A DNA stretch of 47,245 nt. Origin: Myxococcota bacterium (GTDB taxonomy: Bacteria > Myxococcota_A > Polyangia > JAAYKL01). Position numbers and translations under genes: made by a program. Position 1 is the stretch's first letter. Each line of letters begins with the position of its first letter. The stretch lies in the NCBI GenBank assembly GCA_030065855.1, contig JASJCT010000073.1, positions 1 through 47,245 on the forward strand, read 5' to 3'. Of the stretch, positions 19,028 to 27,949 are shown piece by piece. The notes under the pieces were generated by a model. It was given only the letters and a program-made list of their open reading frames with translations, did not search any database and was not told the origin of the DNA.

Positions 19028-19625
19028 TTTTTCCCTAAGCAATGGCCCCAAAAGCTTAAAATTGATGCCCTTATAAGCATAGCAGTCATTGCCAAGCAGG
19101 AAACCCAGTGTGGCGCCCGAGGTATTCCCCATAGTTTCCTGTCCCTCTTTGGCCCCCTCCCTGTCCCTCATAGGCGCTAACTTAATCGTTCTGATTTCTG
19201 GAAACCCCGAAGGGGTTGCCCATACCAGCCCAGCGCAGCGCGCTGGGAACATTTTTGGGCTCCATAGCATCCACGTCCTTAAGTTAGCGCGTATGAGGGC
19301 CGGGGAGGGGGCCAAAGAGGGACAGGGAGGGGCCAAAGGGAGGGCCGAGGGGACGGTTTTTTTACAACACCTCTGGCAATGGGAAAGCCAAAGTTACGTA
19401 ACCTCTTTGAAATTGCACCTGTTCTACCAACTGTTAGGGTTACTTTTATATGGGAACTCAAATGCTGGGCTAACTAGAACACTGCGTGCAGAATCTTCTT
19501 TTTTTCAATAAAAGCAATAGGTTGTGTTTAATTCAAGCAGCTGCCGCATCAGCGACAATGCATTGGCATATTTCTTTCAATGCCCCTCGACCCGTGTTGG
19601 GCAGTTCAACAATAAGGAGTAACGC
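19028..19625. other. Divergent intergenic region upstream of the phosphatase array
   Basis: This ~600-base region separates the minus-strand phosphatase array from the plus-strand tectonin-like gene and must hold both promoters if they are independent. It contains a long inverted repeat (19138-19326, listed separately). The right part, about 19360-19560, is AT-richer. I could not assign promoter boxes with confidence. Open frames on both strands here are by-products of the inverted repeat and have no ribosome-binding sites. Confidence 0.6.
19138..19326. repeat. 48-bp near-perfect inverted repeat with 93-bp structured loop
   Basis: The left arm 19138-19185 and right arm 19279-19326 are reverse complements with three mismatches over 48 bases. 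The loop itself holds two smaller dyads: AACCCCGAAGGGGTT (19203-19217) and a CCCAGCGC/GCGCTGGG pair (about 19229-19246). On RNA this could fold into a long hairpin in the leader of the phosphatase operon; as DNA it resembles a small non-autonomous element. No target-site duplication was identified by eye. Confidence 0.75.
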
Positions 19626-20441
19626 ATGAAGAGAAGAGGAACATTGTTGGGGTTGCTTGCGGCGATGGTTGTTTTTACCGCTGCCGAAGTGCAGGCAACA
19701 GCGTGGGGCTGGTCCCTTATGGATACGTCCAATAATATCGACGTGGCCGCCAATCACGCAGAGGTCTACAGGGTTCGAATCGACGGCCGGGTGTTTCGCC
19801 ACTATGAGGACGGGTATTGGTTCGATATTACGGACGACCTTCCCTACCCTTACGCGCGCAGAATCTGTGCTGATAGCAACGGGGATCCCTGGGTCGTGGG
19901 CCACACTGGCGCTGTTTACAAGGGCGACGTGACTGGAAATTGGGAAACGATTTCCACATCGCCACCAGCCCAAGATATTGGATGTGGCGGCGGACAAGTA
20001 TTTATGACCCGCCAGTCCACGAGTCAATATGGCGGATCCGTCATGAAACGGGTGGGCAATAATTGGATTTGGATTTCCGGTCTGGCCACAGACATTTCAG
20101 TGGACATGGATGGCAAGCCCTGGGTTGTCAACGGAGAGGGCAAGGTGTTCTACGGAAATGGCGACGGCGGATGGAGCCACATGAACCGCGCCTGGATCAA
20201 CAGCCAATGGGATTATGATTATCGCGCCATCGATGTCGCCGGGTATCAATACGTTTTTGGATTTTCCATTGAAGAAGATACCGAGGATATCTACACCCTA
20301 TACGATACAACCTATTGGTACAGATTTTATCCAACCACACGGGATCCAGTAGAGCGCATTGCCATATCTTCTTCCAAAGAGGTTTGGATTGTCGTGGCTA
20401 CTGGCCGCATCTACAGGCACATTCTCCCCTGGTGGTGGTAG
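19626..20441 (+). CDS. Secreted tectonin-like (TECPR) beta-propeller protein
   Basis: A 271-residue protein with a clear signal peptide (basic KRRG, hydrophobic core, cleavage near VQA-TA). The mature part has five or six short repeats of the tectonin/TECPR kind, each with a small-residue strand, an Asp-Gly or similar turn, and a WVV or WIV strand followed by G-x-V/I-Y/F: for example ADSNGDPWVVGHTGAVYKG, VDMDGKPWVVNGEGKVFYG and ISSSKEVWIVVATGRIYRH. It probably folds as one propeller and acts in the periplasm or outside the cell; such folds bind sugars or proteins. It is preceded by AAGGAG at good spacing. It is divergent from the phosphatase array. The ligand is unknown. The protein ends in an unusual PWWW. 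Confidence 0.8.
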   Translation: MKRRGTLLGLLAAMVVFTAAEVQATAWGWSLMDTSNNIDVAANHAEVYRVRIDGRVFRHYEDGYWFDITDDLPYPYARRICADSNGDPWVVGHTGAVYKGDVTGNWETISTSPPAQDIGCGGGQVFMTRQSTSQYGGSVMKRVGNNWIWISGLATDISVDMDGKPWVVNGEGKVFYGNGDGGWSHMNRAWINSQWDYDYRAIDVAGYQYVFGFSIEEDTEDIYTLYDTTYWYRFYPTTRDPVERIAISSSKEVWIVVATGRIYRHILPWWW

Positions 20442-20578
20442 TCCCGTCCTAATACTCCATCCATATCCCCCATCTCAATCCGCATACAAACCGCAGCCCT
20501 GCCCGTTTGTCATCTGATTGTTAGAATTTTTGCAAAAAAGAGAGTTTAAAAGGGAACTTCTTCTTGATTTGATACAAT

Positions 20579-20598
20579 GAGTACTCTAAGGAGTATTC
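20579..20598. promoter_or_regulatory. Imperfect dyad upstream of VWA lipoprotein gene
   Basis: GAGTACTC and GAGTATTC are separated by four bases and match as reverse complements at seven of eight positions. The site sits about 95 bases before the ATG of the VWA lipoprotein gene, next to an AT-rich stretch with a TTGAT-like sequence. It could be an operator or part of a promoter; no regulator can be named. Confidence 0.3.
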
Positions 20599-20691
20599 TA
20601 GATTATGTAAGAATATTTGTTGGTAAAGGCAAAGATCAGATCATTGTTGATACAGGTGTTATTTTTTGGGATTGCACAATGGAGGATTGAT

Positions 20692-22710
20692 ATGAAAACA
20701 TCCCCTACTACTCAGTACATCCAATCGATTGTGGCTGTAATTTCCACTGTCTTATTGCTGGGCTGTGAAAGCCAGGAAGCTGCAACGATTGATATAGGCG
20801 GTGACACTGACTCGAATACTGCCGGCGACGTGGATACAGATACGGATACGGACACAGATGCTGATACGGATGCTGATACGGATGCTGACACGGATGCCGA
20901 TACCGACACGAGTACTGATGAGGAAATCTGTGATGAGCAGGACATTGCCTTAACACTCGCCGGTGTAAACGTTGGGTTTTTGGTCGATTTTTCCGCTTCC
21001 ATGGAAGGATCCAAATGGATAGAGACAGCGAGTGCCATCGAAAAAATCGTAACCGATCCAGCAAATGCAGCCACCCAGTTTGGGCTGCATGTATTTCCAG
21101 ACCCCTTGGCGCCCATGACGAATCAATGCCAGACATCCCCTGGCCCAATCGTAGATGTTGGGGCTGGCACGGCTCAGGATATCACATCGTGGATGCAGGG
21201 TAACGCACCCGGGAATGGCTCTACACCCTTGGTCGATGCGCTGGAGTTCTATTTGGGTACGTCCGAGACAGCCTTGCACGACCTAGAGATGTCGAATTAC
21301 ATCGTTGTTTTATCCGATGGAGAAGATCGCTGCTATGCAGATTCTTTTGCAGAGTCGATTTTGGGGAATCCGACCGCCAATATGCTATCGGGCGTTGCAG
21401 ATGATCTTAAAGATGTCTCACATATTCGAACGATCCCAATCGGATTTGGGGATATTTCCGAAAAAGCCAAGCTACAGCTGAACGCGATCGCCAAAAACGG
21501 CGGGTCCTCTTTTAAAGAATATATACCCGCTGCAGATGGGCCTGCCCTTGAAATCGCACTCGACGAGATCGCCAAATCCATACGGCCGTGCAAATATTTC
21601 ATTGCGTCTCCCAGTGCAGAGGCAGATCCGACTAAGGTTAACTTTTATTTTGATGGCGTTGTTGTAAACCGGGATCGCACCCATCAAGACGGATGGGATT
21701 GGACCAAGAACGACAAACCCGAAGTTGCGTTCTACGGTCCCGCGTGCACGAAAATCCAGGACGGCTTGGTGTCAGATGTAAAGGCGACCTTTGGATGTCC
21801 GACCCAAATAAACGGGGAGGAGACCTGCGCTGAGAGTGACTTTTTCTTAAAATTCCCACCGGCAGCGATCATGTTGCTCACGGACATTTCAGTGAGCATG
21901 CTTCAGGGAGGCAAGTGGGGAGCTGCAATGGCCGCCATAACCAACATGGTTGTGGATGATAGAAACAATTACAACCTGTTTGGCCTGGCCGCATTTCCAA
22001 GTGGCGAAGCCGGCGCTGTTGACCTAGACCGCTGCGAAGTGGGTCCCTCGCCAGAAGTGGCCCTAGGTGGTGCGGATTCCCGGTTGATGATTGTAGAATG
22101 GGCCTCCACGCCCAGAGGCGTGACAGTAGGGATCAGTACGCCCCTGATCGCGGGCCTGGAGAGGCTGATCCTGCGGCCCGGTGGCATTGAAGCCGACGAC
22201 GTATCAGGCGTTGTGATTGTCATTACCGATGGAAAAGACAACTGCGCTCCGGTAGAGGAGCAATCTGCTGTAGATCAACTGACCGAAATCACAACTGAGA
22301 TTGTGACGCGTCATGACGCCAGGGTATTTGCCATCGGCTACGGGGAGGGTGCAGATGAGGCCCAACTAAATGCCATCGCCGCGTCGGGCAACACCCCGTT
22401 CGACACCTACTTCAACGCCAACAGTCAGCAGGAGCTGGAGGAGATATTCAAGCAAATAGCATCGGTCGTGACCTCGTGTGTGTTTGAGGTGCCCTATGCT
22501 GGGCCGAATGTAGATTACAATGAGGTCAATCTATACTTTGATGGCGAGGCTGTGCCAATGGATCCGAACGGAGAGAACGGATGGCATTGGGTAAATGAAC
22601 TGCTCAAGGAACAGGTTGAATTTACAGGTGACTATTGTGATATGTTAATAGCTGGAGAAGTCACGGACGTCAGCATCGAGTTTGGGTGTGAACCTATCGT
22701 GGTCATCTAA
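20692..22710 (+). CDS. Lipoprotein with two VWA modules
   Basis: 672 residues from the ATG at 20692, which is preceded by GGAGG; the frame is open 75 bases further up but has no such signal. The lipobox LLLGC puts the lipid-carrying Cys at residue 25. An Asp-Thr linker (about 38-76) follows. Then comes a von Willebrand factor A domain with the metal-site motif DFSAS (99-103), a beta-rich segment, a second VWA domain with DISVS (398-402), and a second, similar beta-rich segment. Both VWA domains also show the later VLSDGED or VITDGKD motif. The protein is therefore an internal duplication of one VWA-plus-beta unit. It is expected on the outer membrane as a divalent-metal-dependent adhesion or protein-binding factor; the partner is unknown. 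Confidence 0.85.
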   Translation: MKTSPTTQYIQSIVAVISTVLLLGCESQEAATIDIGGDTDSNTAGDVDTDTDTDTDADTDADTDADTDADTDTSTDEEICDEQDIALTLAGVNVGFLVDFSASMEGSKWIETASAIEKIVTDPANAATQFGLHVFPDPLAPMTNQCQTSPGPIVDVGAGTAQDITSWMQGNAPGNGSTPLVDALEFYLGTSETALHDLEMSNYIVVLSDGEDRCYADSFAESILGNPTANMLSGVADDLKDVSHIRTIPIGFGDISEKAKLQLNAIAKNGGSSFKEYIPAADGPALEIALDEIAKSIRPCKYFIASPSAEADPTKVNFYFDGVVVNRDRTHQDGWDWTKNDKPEVAFYGPACTKIQDGLVSDVKATFGCPTQINGEETCAESDFFLKFPPAAIMLLTDISVSMLQGGKWGAAMAAITNMVVDDRNNYNLFGLAAFPSGEAGAVDLDRCEVGPSPEVALGGADSRLMIVEWASTPRGVTVGISTPLIAGLERLILRPGGIEADDVSGVVIVITDGKDNCAPVEEQSAVDQLTEITTEIVTRHDARVFAIGYGEGADEAQLNAIAASGNTPFDTYFNANSQQELEEIFKQIASVVTSCVFEVPYAGPNVDYNEVNLYFDGEAVPMDPNGENGWHWVNELLKEQVEFTGDYCDMLIAGEVTDVSIEFGCEPIVVI

Positions 22711-22823
22711 AATTGTGTGCGCTGGTGTTCTTTTTTATTATCCGGATTGATGATACGTTCAGTCCCCGGTAATTGCGATGAAGATTTGCAGCAGGCAAGG
22801 TTTAAAGAAAGGAAGACAGTAAA

Positions 22824-23384
22824 ATGGAACTAAAGTTTCAATTCAAAGTCATGCTACTAAGCATACTCTTGGGCAGCATCTCAATGCTATCTTGTGGCAG
22901 TGGGGATGACGACGCAGAAGCAGACACGGGAACAGACACCGACACTGACACCGATACAGACACCGACACAGACACCGACACAGACACCGACACCGACACC
23001 GACACCGACACAGATACAGATACAGACACGGACGCTGATTTAGGGGATCCGTGTGTTGGGAAAACGACATTTATCTTTGAAATTGACGTTGTTGAAGGCG
23101 TCTGCGTACAGGCCGGTGCTGAATGCGAGGGTGGCCTGGGATCTGAAATGTCCCTCGTCAGCCTTGAATTCAACTGCAAACAAGGGCTCGACTGCTGCAT
23201 TAATAACGACCAATGTGCGAAAATAGCAGAGGCCTTACCCTTGATAGACAATTTGGAATGTGTCGCGAGCGAAGAGGAATGCACCGGGGCCTTTTCCGCC
23301 CCGTTCGGATGTCCGGCCGAGACACCCGTGTGTTGCGCTCAGGATCCTGGCGACAGCGGATTCGCGTTTGACGCTGGACCGTAA
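22824..23384 (+). CDS. Cys-rich lipoprotein with Asp-Thr repeat linker
   Basis: 186 residues: a signal peptide with a lipobox (SMLSC, Cys at 24), an almost pure Asp-Thr repeat of about 35 residues, then a ~110-residue domain with about a dozen cysteines including two Cys-Cys pairs (LDCCIN, PVCCAQ). The cysteines suggest a small disulphide-stabilised extracellular domain displayed on a stiff acidic stalk. AAGGAAG precedes the ATG. I do not recognise the terminal domain. It is 113 bases after the VWA lipoprotein and could be co-transcribed with it. The next gene is convergent, only ten bases away. Confidence 0.75.
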   Translation: MELKFQFKVMLLSILLGSISMLSCGSGDDDAEADTGTDTDTDTDTDTDTDTDTDTDTDTDTDTDTDTDTDADLGDPCVGKTTFIFEIDVVEGVCVQAGAECEGGLGSEMSLVSLEFNCKQGLDCCINNDQCAKIAEALPLIDNLECVASEEECTGAFSAPFGCPAETPVCCAQDPGDSGFAFDAGP

Positions 23385-23394
23385 ACTGATCCCA

Positions 23395-25752
23395 CTATTC
23401 AGGTACCACGGCTAGGCGGCTCGAAAGGCTATACATGGCCATATGGCCGGAATCCTCGGCCACGAACACGGCACAGTTCGCATCCACTTGCAACAGATCT
23501 GGCACAGGCGGCTCTCCCCCGAGGGAGTGAATGACATGGCCGGTTTCTGGGCTTACCACGTAGACCGTGTCTGCGGGAACAAACAACATGCCGCCTCGCA
23601 GGGCGATTTTTAAGTTCAGCGGAACGTCCTCTGAACAGGTGGGGCCCAGGACCGTGGTCCACGTTTCTCCGCCTGCATGGGCATCGATCGCCCGAATCAC
23701 ACCGCCGGCAGAATTGACGATGAACTGCTTATCCAGGGCCATGAGTGCGGACGTGTCAGCCCATCCGGTTGCATCCCGTCGCCAGAGGACCTCTCCTTGA
23801 TCCACATCGATGCCGGCGAATTCACATCGCCGACCGATGCGTATCGGCACCAGGGCGACGCTATCTGCGACAATGGGTGCTGTCACTGCCCCCCCCTCGA
23901 GGGGTAGATCCCAGAGGTGTTCGCCACTAAACGCGTTGAGCGCGTAAATACGTCCCTCCGGGCGACCTGGACGTCCGCCCACGGCGAGCAATGTATCGCC
24001 GTGAATTGCCGGGGGGGCACAAAAGCGGGTCCGATCCGTGAACCGCCAGACAAGGGAGCCATCTTCAATATCAACGGCGTTGAAATGACTGTCGTTGCTC
24101 GATATGTAGAGGAGTCGACCATAGCGCCGAAGTGCAAATTGACCACCGCGCGCTGTGCTGAATCGCCAATGCGGTTCCCCGCTGCGCATATCCAGGGCCA
24201 CGATTTTTCGGTCTTGCTCGGCAACCACGACGAGTCCTGGGGCTGGGCCGTCTGCCATGGCGAGGACAACCGGGGCGCCCCCTGATCGGGGCGATAGGGT
24301 GGTCCGCCATCTCAGCACCCCTGTAAACAAATCAATGAGCTCGATGTCACCGGATGGTGTGGCTTTCACGAGGCCGTCTGGCCCGGCAATCTGAAACCGC
24401 GCGTCTGACCGATCTGTTTCGCGACGCCAGGCAATGGCCCCGCTTTTGGTATCGATACCGTGGACTGCCCCGCGTGCGGAAATGATCGCCACGTCGCCGT
24501 GGAGGGTTGTGCCGGTCAGGTCGGGTGCTTCGATTTCAACACGCCACTCTTCACGAAATCTAAGCCGGCTCGCCTCTCCGATCAGTACGGATGCATCACT
24601 GGTCCGGCGTTGCTCTGCGAGTTTACGATATCGTTCGATGTCTTCGTTAATAACCGCGCCCCGTTGCTGTTCCTTGACCCAATTGGCAAGGGCCCGCACT
24701 TCACGGCTGAACATTTCCAGTCGGAGGTTTCGGCGTTGCGCAGGATCCACTTCTACGATCAGGCGCCGAAGCTCCCGGGCCACGCCGAGCACGGCCTCGG
24801 CATATTCCCAGGGGGTCAAATCGGTGAGCACGACGATCGCGTTTTCCTTGGAGCTATCCATCAAGCTGACGACCAAACCGTCGTCGCTGCCCAAGCGCAC
24901 CCCCACAATCAGGCCATCGCTGATGAGGCGTACGCTCATGGGACGGCCTTCCTCCCAGGCGGCGAGCAGCTGACGAAGGGATGCGAGCAGCCGCTCGGTC
25001 TGCAAAAAGAGAAACCCATTGCCCAGCACCCGCCTGCGGCCGCGGGCGTGGACCACGTGCTCCCCCTTGAATAGGAGGGGGAAAAGGTCGCTGCCCCTCG
25101 GTTTTACCGGCGCGTGCAAGTCAGTCGGCGCTGCGGTAAACTGAAATCCAAACGAGAAGCTCTCCTCGCTGCGCGGGGTGCGCCAGCGCGTACTTCTGAT
25201 TGTCTTTGTGTCTGGAACCCCTGTGTCCTCACGCGTGAATGGGGCTTCAATGGGTCTGGCAAGCCCCTCGTACAGGGTTTTGATCTCCGAAATAAGGGGA
25301 TCTCGCGTTGCCTCTTTGTCTGCTGCGGTTGCTTGTGTGAGCAGCTGAAGGGCAGATGCCATGACGCCTGTTTTTAACGCCTCAAATCCGACCTTGCGGT
25401 CCTTGACGATGACTTGGGGACGCCTGCCAGATCGGTAAAAGGTAACAAAAACAGCGCTGCGGAATTTTAACAAGACGAGCTCAAACGGGCCTTCGTAAAA
25501 GCTGATGCGCGCAACTGGCTCGCCACTTTTGAGTTTTTGCACACCGTTTAGCAAATCTCGAATCAAGAAGAAAACAGAATCCGCATCTGTTCTGCCGCAG
25601 ATGCTCGAACCCTCTACAACAATATCAACGACATCTCGGATTTGACCGTAATCGACCCGGCCCCGGCCAGAGACGGTGTGGTCGGATTGGATTGGCAGGC
25701 CAGCTCGCCAGCTATCGCCGATGACTATCTTGAATCCGTCGTTGCGTCTCAT
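23395..25752 (-). CDS. PQQ-type beta-propeller protein with novel N-terminal half, no export signal
   Basis: About 785 residues from the ATG at 25752; a TTG at 25812 would add 20 residues, and neither has a clear ribosome-binding site. The C-terminal ~380 residues carry a run of PQQ/BamB-type propeller blades (ALDMRSGEPHWRFST, AVDIEDGSLVWRFTD, ALNAFSGEHLWDLPL, GIDVDQGEVLWRRDA). The N-terminal ~400 residues are alpha/beta with no motif I recognise; two segments (starting near VVDIVVEG and LFKGEHVVH) look like a repeated module. Relatives with such blades are normally exported, but this one shows neither signal peptide nor membrane helix and so may be cytoplasmic. The family has no single function; a scaffold role is possible. 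Confidence 0.75.
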   Translation of the reverse strand: MRRNDGFKIVIGDSWRAGLPIQSDHTVSGRGRVDYGQIRDVVDIVVEGSSICGRTDADSVFFLIRDLLNGVQKLKSGEPVARISFYEGPFELVLLKFRSAVFVTFYRSGRRPQVIVKDRKVGFEALKTGVMASALQLLTQATAADKEATRDPLISEIKTLYEGLARPIEAPFTREDTGVPDTKTIRSTRWRTPRSEESFSFGFQFTAAPTDLHAPVKPRGSDLFPLLFKGEHVVHARGRRRVLGNGFLFLQTERLLASLRQLLAAWEEGRPMSVRLISDGLIVGVRLGSDDGLVVSLMDSSKENAIVVLTDLTPWEYAEAVLGVARELRRLIVEVDPAQRRNLRLEMFSREVRALANWVKEQQRGAVINEDIERYRKLAEQRRTSDASVLIGEASRLRFREEWRVEIEAPDLTGTTLHGDVAIISARGAVHGIDTKSGAIAWRRETDRSDARFQIAGPDGLVKATPSGDIELIDLFTGVLRWRTTLSPRSGGAPVVLAMADGPAPGLVVVAEQDRKIVALDMRSGEPHWRFSTARGGQFALRRYGRLLYISSNDSHFNAVDIEDGSLVWRFTDRTRFCAPPAIHGDTLLAVGGRPGRPEGRIYALNAFSGEHLWDLPLEGGAVTAPIVADSVALVPIRIGRRCEFAGIDVDQGEVLWRRDATGWADTSALMALDKQFIVNSAGGVIRAIDAHAGGETWTTVLGPTCSEDVPLNLKIALRGGMLFVPADTVYVVSPETGHVIHSLGGEPPVPDLLQVDANCAVFVAEDSGHMAMYSLSSRLAVVPE

Positions 25753-26018
25753 TGTTGGGGAACCGTTTCGTTGAAAAGCGCTAGATCCTTCCGTATCATT
25801 CCTTATGTTCAATTAAGCGGCCACGATGTATTGTCGCTCCATCCACAAGAGAAGTGTAGCCCGCTGTCAAGGGGCATTGCAATTTCTTGACCCTATTTCG
25901 CAGGTTGGACAGACGTGCCAGAGTCAGAACGGCAAGCAGAGCGAGGTGGGGTGCGGGTTTATCCCACACCGCAATATCCCGTCATTACTGGCTTTTTGGC
26001 GATAGATAAACTGCCGCC

Positions 26019-26555
26019 CTACTGGGAAGTACCCTTTCGAAGATGCGGGGCCTTTTCGAGTAGTTTTTCAAAGGCAATTATCGACCAAACCGTGTACTGA
26101 TGCGGATTTTTCCGCATGTCCTGCGCTACCACGGGGACTGAGCGCCATTCATAACCGTCTGCTTCTTCTGGATTGGGGCGAATCGGACCGTCGTAGATGC
26201 CAACGAAGACGTGGTCAAACTCGTGCTCAATGAGTCCATGGTCGAGCTCGGCCCGATATATAAACGAAAATACCTCTTTAAGGTCGCAGTCGAATCCCAT
26301 CTCTTCGACGAGCCTTCGGTGAATCGCCTGGCTGAGCTCCTCTCCATCCCTCGGGTGACTGCAGCATGTATTTGTCCATAAACCACCAGAGTGGTATTTG
26401 CGCGCTGCTCTTTTCTGCAACAGCACCTGACCACTGCTGCTGAAGACAAAAATGGAAAAGCATCGGTGCAGATCGCCTGCCCGGTGAACAGCCATTTTTT
26501 CCCCTGTGCCTATCTGGTTATCATTTTCATCGACGAGAATGATCATTTCCGGCAT
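26019..26555 (-). CDS. idi: Isopentenyl-diphosphate delta-isomerase, type 1
   Basis: 178 residues, the usual length for the bacterial type 1 enzyme, which interconverts isopentenyl and dimethylallyl diphosphate in isoprenoid synthesis. The Nudix-like fold is recognisable by LLQKRAARKYHSGGLWTN, the active-site cysteine in TNTCCSHP (residues 64-65), the Nudix-type helix RRLVEEMGF, and the glutamate/metal motif IEHEFDHVF near 109-117. The start ATG is the natural one for this family (MPEMIILVDENDNQIG). It is divergent from the icd gene, sharing a ~150-base upstream region. No other isoprenoid gene is in the window. Confidence 0.93.
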   Translation of the reverse strand: MPEMIILVDENDNQIGTGEKMAVHRAGDLHRCFSIFVFSSSGQVLLQKRAARKYHSGGLWTNTCCSHPRDGEELSQAIHRRLVEEMGFDCDLKEVFSFIYRAELDHGLIEHEFDHVFVGIYDGPIRPNPEEADGYEWRSVPVVAQDMRKNPHQYTVWSIIAFEKLLEKAPHLRKGTSQ

Positions 26556-26668
26556 TTTTCCCTCACATCGGTTTTTCTAGCCTATTTCCGCTCGTATTTG
26601 CTGCCAAGTTGCCCCTTTTTTTGATCATGTATTGCAAATATCTCTTTTCGCAATGATTATTTGGCTTT

Positions 26669-26688
26669 CTGTTCCCAAGCGAGAACAG
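26669..26688. promoter_or_regulatory. Inverted repeat CTGTTC-N8-GAACAG upstream of icd
   Basis: A perfect six-base dyad with an eight-base spacer, centred about 30 bases before the GTG start of icd and in the shared upstream region of idi. Its position fits an operator or a leader hairpin. No regulator family can be assigned from the sequence alone. Confidence 0.3.
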
Positions 26689-26708
26689 GCAGCGAAAGGA
26701 AGGTGGCT

Positions 26709-27929
26709 GTGGCAGAGACGATAAAGAAAATCTCATATACGAGCGGGCAATTGATCGTACCCCATCATCCCAAAATTCCATTTTTCCCTGGAGATGGCAT
26801 TGGTGAGGAGGTGTGGCAAGCTGCCAGGCAGGCGTTCGATGCTGCTGTGGCAGCGGCTTACGGGAAAAATCGCACCATTGAATGGATAGAGGTGCTGGCA
26901 GGCCAAAAGGCACTGGCAAGTGGGCATGCCCTGCTGCCAGACGAGACACTGGATGCCATTCGCGAGTATCGGGTGGCCATCAAAGGCCCTACCATGACCC
27001 CGGTCGGCGGCGGGCACAGATCCATCAACGTGACCCTGCGCCAGGCACTTGACCTGTACGCCAATGTTCGCCCGGTGAGGTATTTCGACGGCGTGGTAGC
27101 GCCGGTAGTGAATCCAGAAGCCCTCGATGTGGTCATTTTTCGCGAAAATACCGAAGATGTGTACGCCGGCATCGAGTTCGCAGCCGAATCCGACGACTGC
27201 CAACGGGTCGAACAATTGTTAAAGGATATGAACTGTAACGTTCGGCCAGGCTCAGGTATCGGTATTAAGGTTATTTCAAAACATGGCACCCGCCGGCTCA
27301 TCCGGGCGGCAATCGATTATGCCCTAGATACCGGACGCCGCCGGGTGACTATGGTGCACAAGGGCAACATTATGAAGGAAACAGAGGGCGCGTTTCGAAG
27401 GTGGGGGTATGAACTGGCTGCTGAGGCATTCCCGAATACGGCTATCGCTGCCTGCGATCTACCTTCGCAAGAGGTCCCGTTTACACCGGGCAAGGTGGTT
27501 CTGGACGACGTTATTGCGGACGCCATGTTTCAGGAGCTCTTACTGCGACCGAGCCGATACGACGTTATTGCCGCGCCCAACCTGAACGGAGACTACCTCT
27601 CAGATGCCTGCGCTGCGCAGGTCGGGGGCCTGGGGATCGCGCCGGGCGCAAATATTGGCGATGGTATGGCAGTTTTCGAAGCCACCCACGGCACCGCACC
27701 TGATATTGCTGGCAAGGGTATCGCCAACCCCTGCTCAATGATGCTTTCAGGTGCCATGCTCCTCAGGCACATCGGCTGGCACGACGCCGCAGCGCGCATC
27801 GACAAAAGCGTTGCTGCTGTGCTGAAATCCGGTCGCATGACAACTGATCTGGCCGCCAAGCGGGAGCATATTGAAGTGCTGGGAACAGACGCTTTTGGCG
27901 CAGCAGTCGTAGAAGCGATAAACTCTTAG
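26709..27929 (+). CDS. icd: Isocitrate dehydrogenase (NADP-dependent type)
   Basis: 406 residues from the GTG at 26709, which has AAAGGAAGG just upstream; a TTG at 26661 is less likely. It oxidises isocitrate to 2-oxoglutarate in the citric acid cycle. The substrate loop GGGHRSINVTLRQALDLYAN contains the serine (residue 105) that corresponds to the phosphorylation site of the E. coli enzyme, followed by the arginines of NVRPVRYF. Other family signatures are FFPGDGIG near the N-terminus, VIFRENTEDVYAGIE, the metal-binding NLNGDYLSDACAAQVGGLG, and the cofactor loop EATHGTAPDIAGKGIANP. It lies 20 bases before citrate synthase and is very likely in one operon with it. Confidence 0.93.
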   Translation: MAETIKKISYTSGQLIVPHHPKIPFFPGDGIGEEVWQAARQAFDAAVAAAYGKNRTIEWIEVLAGQKALASGHALLPDETLDAIREYRVAIKGPTMTPVGGGHRSINVTLRQALDLYANVRPVRYFDGVVAPVVNPEALDVVIFRENTEDVYAGIEFAAESDDCQRVEQLLKDMNCNVRPGSGIGIKVISKHGTRRLIRAAIDYALDTGRRRVTMVHKGNIMKETEGAFRRWGYELAAEAFPNTAIAACDLPSQEVPFTPGKVVLDDVIADAMFQELLLRPSRYDVIAAPNLNGDYLSDACAAQVGGLGIAPGANIGDGMAVFEATHGTAPDIAGKGIANPCSMMLSGAMLLRHIGWHDAAARIDKSVAAVLKSGRMTTDLAAKREHIEVLGTDAFGAAVVEAINS

Positions 27930-27949
27930 CGAGATAGGAGGTATGGACC

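Noticed and set aside
19028..19336. Upstream extension of the first array gene (103 more codons)
   Set aside because: It runs through an inverted repeat, has no match in the paralogues, and the GTG at 19027 has a ribosome-binding site and aligns with all other starts.
19089..19511. 140-codon plus-strand frame in the divergent region
   Set aside because: It crosses both arms of the inverted repeat, has low-complexity sequence and no ribosome-binding site.
22838..23284. Antisense frames rich in Ser-Val over Asp-Thr repeats (also at 20712, 38344, 39567, 40962)
   Set aside because: They are complements of GAYACN repeats inside real lipoprotein genes; no start signals.
24434..25074. Long plus-strand frames opposite the PQQ-propeller gene
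   Set aside because: The minus-strand frame has clear propeller repeats; the opposite frames have no motif and no ribosome-binding site.
26733..27301. Antisense frames over icd
   Set aside because: Shadow of a strongly conserved gene.
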